A stretch of 8,551 nucleotides of DNA from Treponema sp. Lineage in GTDB: Bacteria; Spirochaetota; Spirochaetia; Treponematales; Breznakiellaceae. Positions 4,829 to 8,551 of the stretch are shown one piece after another. A program made the translations under genes and the position numbers. The stretch is taken from assembly GCA_031281925.1 (NCBI GenBank), contig JAITES010000193.1:1-8551 (forward strand). The letters run 5' to 3'. Every line of letters begins with the position of its first letter. The first letter of the stretch is position 1. The notes beneath the pieces were generated by a model, which saw nothing but the letters and a program-made list of their open reading frames with translations, ran no database searches and was not told the DNA's origin.

Positions 4829-6521
4829 ATTCAAGCCTCTTCCTGCCGGTGTACATTTTCTTTCCCGTAAAAGGGAATTCCGCAAGGGCGAATACAAACG
4901 CCATGACGGCCATCAGCACTGTTCCTGCGGCACAGGCGGCGCCGTAACGGTACGCTCCCGCGGCCCGGTATATGAGCAGGGGAAGGGTTTCCCATTTTTC
5001 CATGCCCAGCATCATTACTGCGTTGAGTTCTCCAAGACTCAGGATCGCGGCAAAGGCCCAGGCCGAGCGGAGCCTGTTTCCCGCGCAGGGGATTGCCACG
5101 GTAAAAAGCCGCACCAGGGGACCCGCTCCTGCCGTTTCTGCGGCCTTCAGCGTGTTGTCGCCAAGGCTGGAGAGGCCCTGTGCCAGGGAACTAAAGACAA
5201 AGGGCAGGGCAATGATCGCATGAAGCATTGCCGCACTAAAAATCGTGCGGGAGCCTTCTCTCCCGTAGAGTATCAGCCAGCCGAGGCTCAGTACAATGCC
5301 GGAAGAAAAGAGAGGAGAAGTCATTGTACCGCGGAGGAACAGAGCGGAACCCTTTTTTTCCTGTTCCATGCTGCGCCAGGCCCCTGCCGCAAGGATGCCC
5401 AGAATACAGGCTATGCTTGCCGAGAGGAGAGCGAGAACCAGGGAACGCCCCAGCGCGGGCAGCACGGAATCTCCAAGACTCTGCCACCAGCGCAGACTCC
5501 ATTCCCCCGGCCTGGAACGGCTGGGTTTCTGTAACAGGGATTCTACCGGAATCGAGAGGATTGGGCCGAAGCTGAAACAGGCCGTAAAAGCAAGGTAGGC
5601 TATCATTCCGCTTCTGAAGAGCCCGCCGTGACGCATGACTTCTGTTTCTTCCCTCCGTTCCAGCCCTGACTTGAGACTCATCCTGTCAAAGATCAGGTAG
5701 AGGCCGAATGCTCCCGCGGCAATAAGGGTTTCAAGGAAGGCAAGAAGCCCGGCGCCGGAAAGATCCAGGGAGATGCGTGCATAGCGGTAGATCTCCACGG
5801 CAAGGGTACTGGCGGCAGCTCCTCCGCCCAATACCAGCACTACCGCAAAACTGGTAAACGAATATAAAAAAACAAGAATAAGGGAAGCCATGAGGGAGGG
5901 GAGGGCAAGAGGCAGAAGTACTGTTACAAAGCAGAGAAAAGGTGAAGCTCCCAGACTAAGCGCCGGTTTTGCATAGCCCCTGGCGGCTTCCCGCAGGCCG
6001 TCCCCCAGAAGCCGTATCACCAGAGGGAAATTGTAGAAACCGTGGGCAAGAATAATCGCCTCCGGCCTGTAGAGAATTCTGAAAGGCGCCTCTTTGAGTC
6101 CAAATATAGAAACAGTAATTCTGTTGAGCCAGCCTGAGTTGCCGTAGAAAAGCACAAAACCCAGCACTACCAGTATGGAGGGCATGGCAAATGGAATTCC
6201 GGAGAGAAGTTTTATTACTCCGGTTTTGTTGTCCTGAAGCCCGATCAGCCATGCCCCGGGAAGTCCCAGCACAAGGGCTGCCAGGCATGAAAAGAGAGCC
6301 TGCTTCACCGTAAAAAAGACCAGCGAAGCAAGATTCCGGTTCAGCATGGATGCATCAAAAGATTTTGAAATTCCTGCCGCAAGAACGGCAGCATAAGGGA
6401 ACAGGAATCCTGCGGCAACTGCCCCCAGGGGAATGAGGGCAGGGATAAGGATGCCGCGGAAACGAGTTTCCCTGCAGGCTGAACGGAGCGGCAGAAAACT
6501 TTGTTTCAGGAAGGGCAGCAT
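4818..6521 (-). CDS. thiP: Thiamine ABC transporter permease, fused two-domain
   Basis: This inner-membrane protein forms the thiamine channel. From ATG 6521 it has 567 residues, close to E. coli ThiP (about 536), with many hydrophobic segments consistent with about 12 membrane spans. It is two permease domains in one chain, each with a cytoplasmic EAA-type loop that docks on the ATPase: REAARGYAKPALSLGASPF near residues 177-195 and KAAETAGAGPLVRLFTVAIP near 459-478. The start is read as the ATG overlapping the thiB stop (TAATG), with AGGA 5 bases before it. A GTG at 6548 in the same frame has poorer signals and would add nine polar residues inside the thiB end. The 1-bp stop/start overlap points to translational coupling, giving matched amounts of ThiB and ThiP. 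It overlaps thiQ by 11 bp at its 3' end. No frameshift or missing segment was seen. Confidence 0.93.
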   Translation of the reverse strand: MLPFLKQSFLPLRSACRETRFRGILIPALIPLGAVAAGFLFPYAAVLAAGISKSFDASMLNRNLASLVFFTVKQALFSCLAALVLGLPGAWLIGLQDNKTGVIKLLSGIPFAMPSILVVLGFVLFYGNSGWLNRITVSIFGLKEAPFRILYRPEAIILAHGFYNFPLVIRLLGDGLREAARGYAKPALSLGASPFLCFVTVLLPLALPSLMASLILVFLYSFTSFAVVLVLGGGAAASTLAVEIYRYARISLDLSGAGLLAFLETLIAAGAFGLYLIFDRMSLKSGLERREETEVMRHGGLFRSGMIAYLAFTACFSFGPILSIPVESLLQKPSRSRPGEWSLRWWQSLGDSVLPALGRSLVLALLSASIACILGILAAGAWRSMEQEKKGSALFLRGTMTSPLFSSGIVLSLGWLILYGREGSRTIFSAAMLHAIIALPFVFSSLAQGLSSLGDNTLKAAETAGAGPLVRLFTVAIPCAGNRLRSAWAFAAILSLGELNAVMMLGMEKWETLPLLIYRAAGAYRYGAACAAGTVLMAVMAFVFALAEFPFTGKKMYTGRKRLEYGN

Positions 6522-7579
6522 TACTGTCCTGTCTGAAGAGCCGTCCACCGGTTAAGCTCTTCGTTTGAAGGCGCCTTGGGTTCAAGTGCTTTTTGCGCCT
6601 TTGGATTTATACTGAAGGAAGAGGGAAGCGGTATATCAATAACAGGATACATCCAGTTGGTCAGGGGAATAATGCTTTGAAAGGCGGAACTCAGCATAAA
6701 ATCCAGGAATTTCCCGGCATTTTCCCTGTTTTTTGCCTGCGACAGAAGTCCTGCCAGTTCAATCTGAATGGGATGCCCTTCATCGAAAATTGCAGCCCTG
6801 TAACGTTCGGTATCCTCATACTCCAGATGGTAACCCGGACTGGTGGTATAGGAAAGCACCAGCGGCGCCTCCCCCGCGGTAAAAAGGCCGTAGCCGGAAC
6901 TCCAGCCTTCGGAAATGGTAAGCACGGAAGGGGACAGCCGTTTCCAGTAATCCTCCCAGAGTTCGCCGTAGACTTCCCGTACCCAGCCGAAAAACCCGAG
7001 ACCCGGAGAGGAAGTTCTGGGATCCATCAGAATTATTTTCCGGGCATAGAGGGGCAGGGTAAGATCCTCAAGACTCTTTGGAGGATTGGGAAGAATTTCC
7101 GAATCGTAGACAAAGGCAAAGTAACTGTAATCAAAGGGAATAAGCCGCCAGTCATTCTGCACATAGTCCCTGATTTCAGGAAGCAGTTTTTCTGCGCCCG
7201 CGGGTCTATAGGCTTCGAAAAGCCCCGAAGAGAGGGCTCTTTCCGCCATGTTCTGATCCAGCCCCAAAATGATGTCGGCATCCGCATCCGGGCCTTCAAG
7301 GAGAAGCCGGGACAGCACTTCTCCTGCGTCTCCGTGACTTACCCACCGTATCTTTATGCCTGTTTGGGCCTCAAAGACCTTGGAAGCCTCGGGGCCGGGC
7401 CCCCATTCGGAATTGAAGGAATCATAAGTCCAGACGATTACTTCTTTTGAAGCCGCCGTAGTTTTGTCCTTCCTGGCTCCCGCATGGAGGGGCAGGGAGA
7501 AAAACATAAACATCATTACTGCGCCGAGCAGAAATGAAACCCGCTTCGTTTCCCGTCCTAAAACAGAGAACTTTTTCAT
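6521..7579 (-). CDS. thiB: Thiamine-binding periplasmic protein
   Basis: The 352-residue product binds thiamine and probably its phosphates in the periplasm and delivers them to ThiP. It has a signal peptide with likely cleavage after LHA at residue 33. The mature protein closely follows E. coli ThiB (TbpA) as I recall it: TYDSFNSEWGPGP (51-63), DADADIILGLDQN (98-110), FDYSYFAFVYD (149-159), DPRTSSPGLG (186-195), EGWSSGYGLF (224-233), VLSYTTSPGYH (241-251) and NWMYP (308-312). ATG 7579 is chosen over a GTG at 7600 because GAGGAG lies 7 bases before it and the signal peptide begins there. It is the first gene of the thiB-thiP-thiQ operon and follows a TPP riboswitch. Its stop overlaps the thiP start. 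No anomalies are seen in the coding sequence. Confidence 0.96.
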   Translation of the reverse strand: MKKFSVLGRETKRVSFLLGAVMMFMFFSLPLHAGARKDKTTAASKEVIVWTYDSFNSEWGPGPEASKVFEAQTGIKIRWVSHGDAGEVLSRLLLEGPDADADIILGLDQNMAERALSSGLFEAYRPAGAEKLLPEIRDYVQNDWRLIPFDYSYFAFVYDSEILPNPPKSLEDLTLPLYARKIILMDPRTSSPGLGFFGWVREVYGELWEDYWKRLSPSVLTISEGWSSGYGLFTAGEAPLVLSYTTSPGYHLEYEDTERYRAAIFDEGHPIQIELAGLLSQAKNRENAGKFLDFMLSSAFQSIIPLTNWMYPVIDIPLPSSFSINPKAQKALEPKAPSNEELNRWTALQTGQ

Positions 7580-7592
7580 GGAGATACTCCTC
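7580..7592 (-). promoter_or_regulatory. thiB ribosome binding site within a small hairpin
   Basis: In the mRNA, GAGGAG (7592-7587) is the thiB Shine-Dalgarno sequence, 7 bases before the ATG. GGAG (7590-7587) can pair with CUCC (7583-7580) across a UAU loop, placing the site in a short 4-bp stem that ends at the start codon. This could lower or gate initiation. Confidence 0.6.
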
Positions 7593-7612
7593 AAGGACAC
7601 GCGTCCTTTTTT
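7593..7612. terminator. Perfect 6-bp hairpin before the thiB ribosome binding site
   Basis: AAGGAC (7593-7598) and GTCCTT (7603-7608) are perfect complements around a 4-base loop. Read on the plus strand a T-run follows to 7612, giving a small terminator-like shape for anything transcribed towards thiB from the left. Read in the thi mRNA it is a hairpin touching the Shine-Dalgarno sequence with A's before it, so it cannot terminate the operon but may affect translation. Confidence 0.4.
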
Positions 7613-7646
7613 ATGAGGGGTGTTGATTTTCCGCTTTGTTGTATTG

Positions 7647-7698
7647 AAGAGAACAAGACCGTCCGGGATTTGACTGCTTCCCGTCCGCCCCTTCTCTT
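7647..7698 (-). promoter_or_regulatory. Irregular leader hairpin between riboswitch and thiB (expression platform candidate)
   Basis: In the mRNA AAGAGAA (7698-7692) can pair with UUCUCUU (7653-7647), and inside it CGGGA (7683-7679) with UCCCG (7668-7664). No U-run follows the stem, so it is not a classic terminator. It sits directly after the aptamer and is the main structure available for switching. Confidence 0.4.
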
Positions 7699-7702
7699 AA
7701 AA

Positions 7703-7812
7703 CAGCGCTCCCTACGCCGGCATTACCCGGATCAGGTTCAGCGGGTGTAATCTCAGGTTTCCTGCCAAAGGCAAGGGCAATTATGTTGCCCGGGAAACCA
7801 CCCCGGTTGATA
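7703..7812 (-). promoter_or_regulatory. TPP riboswitch (THI element) controlling thiBPQ
   Basis: Read on the minus strand, the conserved THI-box blocks appear in order: CCGGGGUG (7806-7799), CUGAGA (7756-7751), CACCCG (7747-7742), UGAACCUGAUCCGGGUAAUG and then CCGGCGUAGGGA ending at 7709. P3 is a perfect GGUUUCC/GGAAACC stem (7799-7793 with 7762-7756) enclosing two further hairpins, GGGCAA/UUGCCC (7791-7786 with 7780-7775) and UGCC/GGCA (7773-7770 with 7766-7763). CGGGUG pairs with CACCCG for P2, and CCGG blocks form P4. The outer P1 helix is not obvious by eye. Binding of thiamine pyrophosphate is known to repress downstream genes. Position between promoter and thiB fits exactly. Confidence 0.96.
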
Positions 7813-7841
7813 TGTCAGACCCCATAAGGAGCCTTGTATAT

Positions 7842-7871
7842 ACTATAACTCTAGCCGCGGGAAAGTGTCAA
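7842..7871 (-). promoter_or_regulatory. Promoter of the thiB-thiP-thiQ operon
   Basis: On the minus strand TTGACA (7866-7871) is a perfect -35, followed after 18 bases by TATAGT (7842-7847), a 5 of 6 match to the -10. Transcription should begin near 7835, about 30 bases before the riboswitch core, as expected for a leader-controlled operon. Confidence 0.75.
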
Positions 7872-7934
7872 GTAGGCGCGGGCCGGATCAAGCTTCGGAG
7901 ATTGAAACAAGGCAAGAATTGTTCTAAGGTGCTA

Positions 7935-7963
7935 TTGATGAACCGGAACATGGAGTTTATTAT
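7935..7963 (+). promoter_or_regulatory. Promoter of the short-chain dehydrogenase gene
   Basis: TTGATG (7935-7940) and TATTAT (7958-7963) are separated by 17 bases, with 4 of 6 and 5 of 6 consensus matches. The start would be near 7970, giving a leader of about 34 bases before the ATG at 8004. It is divergent from the thi promoter and separated from it by about 60 bases with no other recognisable site. Confidence 0.6.
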
Positions 7964-8003
7964 ACGATACTTACATTGCAGAACATAACTCGAGGAGAAA
8001 ATC

Positions 8004-8551
8004 ATGGATAAAGTAGTTGTCATAAGCGGTGCGGGACGGGGACTCGGTTTTTCTCTGGTAAAACGGTATATCCAATTACAGGATACTATTTATGCCTTTG
8101 ATTACCGGATTAGCAATGAACTTATGGCCCTTGGTGAAAGTTACAAAAAATTAAAGTACTATAACTGCGATATTTCCAGGGACAATGACGTCATTGAATC
8201 AACCGGAGAGATACTTGAGGCGGGAAAGAAGGTAGACACTATTTACAATGTGGCGGGGTTTTACAGCAAAGAAGATTTGGCTTCCGTTGCAAAGACCAAT
8301 TTGGATCTCTGTATGCAACTGTATAACATCAATGCTTTGGGAGCCCTCAGGATTTGTAAATCCCTGTGGCCTCTGCTGCAGAAAGGGAGTGTGGTAGTAA
8401 ACATATCATCCGAAGCGGGCAGTATCGGCGCCGCCCGCCGTAAAGGTGAATATGGATACTGTATGTCAAAATCCGCCATGAACATGTTTGCAAAACTACT
8501 ATCCAATGAACTGTGGGACATAGGCGGCAGAGTGATCAGTTTTCATCCCGG
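8004..8551 (+). CDS. Short-chain dehydrogenase/reductase (SDR), 3' truncated by the window
   Basis: The first 182 codons of an NAD(P)-dependent oxidoreductase of the classical SDR type are visible. The dinucleotide-binding motif is SGAGRGLG (8-15), a variant of TGxxxGxG. NVAG (82-85) stands for the usual NNAG. Asn110, Ser136 (NISS) and Tyr152 with Lys156 (YCMSK) form the catalytic tetrad, and HPG at 181-183 is the family's conserved PG. Acidic Asp33 and Tyr34 (AFDYR) after the second strand favour NAD over NADP, as an inference. ATG 8004 follows GAGGAG by 6 bases. The substrate cannot be told from this fragment. The frame is open to the last base, so the C-terminal substrate-binding part lies outside. 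It is transcribed away from the thi operon and has no evident link to thiamine. Confidence 0.93.
   Translation, partial: MDKVVVISGAGRGLGFSLVKRYIQLQDTIYAFDYRISNELMALGESYKKLKYYNCDISRDNDVIESTGEILEAGKKVDTIYNVAGFYSKEDLASVAKTNLDLCMQLYNINALGALRICKSLWPLLQKGSVVVNISSEAGSIGAARRKGEYGYCMSKSAMNMFAKLLSNELWDIGGRVISFHP

Noticed and set aside
4674..5534. Plus-strand open frame of 286 codons opposite thiP and thiQ
   Set aside because: It lies antisense across the thiP/thiQ junction, is rich in Arg, Gly, Cys and Pro with no recognisable domain, and reflects the GC-rich composition of the thi genes.
6593..7450. Plus-strand open frame of 285 codons opposite thiB
   Set aside because: thiB is recognised with near certainty on the minus strand; the antisense frame has no domain and no start signals.
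7593..7612. Intrinsic terminator of the thi leader
   Set aside because: In the direction of the thi transcript the hairpin is preceded by A's and followed by the Shine-Dalgarno sequence, not by U's. The T-run exists only on the opposite strand.

Overview
The window looks like a piece of a spirochaete chromosome, most likely a Treponema-type species. The grounds are a treponeme-style SH3-like lipoprotein, an outer-membrane protease with a Gram-negative signal peptide, and a PD-(D/E)XK protein with the long 'TDR..QE' coiled-coil leader that I recall as common in host-associated treponemes. The assignment is an inference from protein style and mixed base composition; there is no rRNA or other marker in the window.

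Layout, left to right: (1) a possible tail of an upstream gene and a perfect hairpin at 1-24; (2) an AT-rich lipoprotein gene (101-1471, +) whose mature part shows seven similar strand-rich repeats, suggesting a beta-propeller on the cell surface or periplasmic face; (3) a segment of about 0.9 kb flanked by a perfect 20-bp direct repeat (1455-1474 and 2373-2392), carrying a minus-strand coiled-coil plus nuclease-fold gene (1591-2256) whose expected catalytic Glu is Lys; (4) a minus-strand omptin-family outer-membrane protease (2403-3389) with its catalytic Asp-x-Asp and Asp-x-His pairs intact; (5) a small plus-strand SH3-like lipoprotein (3393-3818) starting head-to-head with the protease gene, with only 3 bp between the start codons; (6) a compact minus-strand thiamine uptake operon thiB-thiP-thiQ (7579 down to 3815), preceded by a TPP riboswitch and a good sigma-70-type promoter; (7) a divergent plus-strand short-chain dehydrogenase/reductase with its own promoter, cut by the window end.

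The thi genes form one working unit. ThiB binds thiamine or its phosphates in the periplasm, ThiP is the fused two-domain permease, and ThiQ is the ATPase. Coupling is tight: a TAATG stop/start overlap between thiB and thiP, and an 11-bp overlap between thiP and thiQ. The leader RNA should shut the operon off when thiamine pyrophosphate is plentiful. No intrinsic terminator is obvious, while the thiB ribosome binding site sits in and beside small hairpins, so control of translation is the simpler reading. The protease, the SH3-like lipoprotein and the propeller lipoprotein are all predicted envelope proteins, but nothing in the sequence ties them to thiamine uptake.

No tRNA, rRNA, CRISPR array or complete transposable element was seen. 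The best candidates for something undescribed are the repeat-flanked pseudo-nuclease segment and the omptin/SH3-lipoprotein divergent pair.
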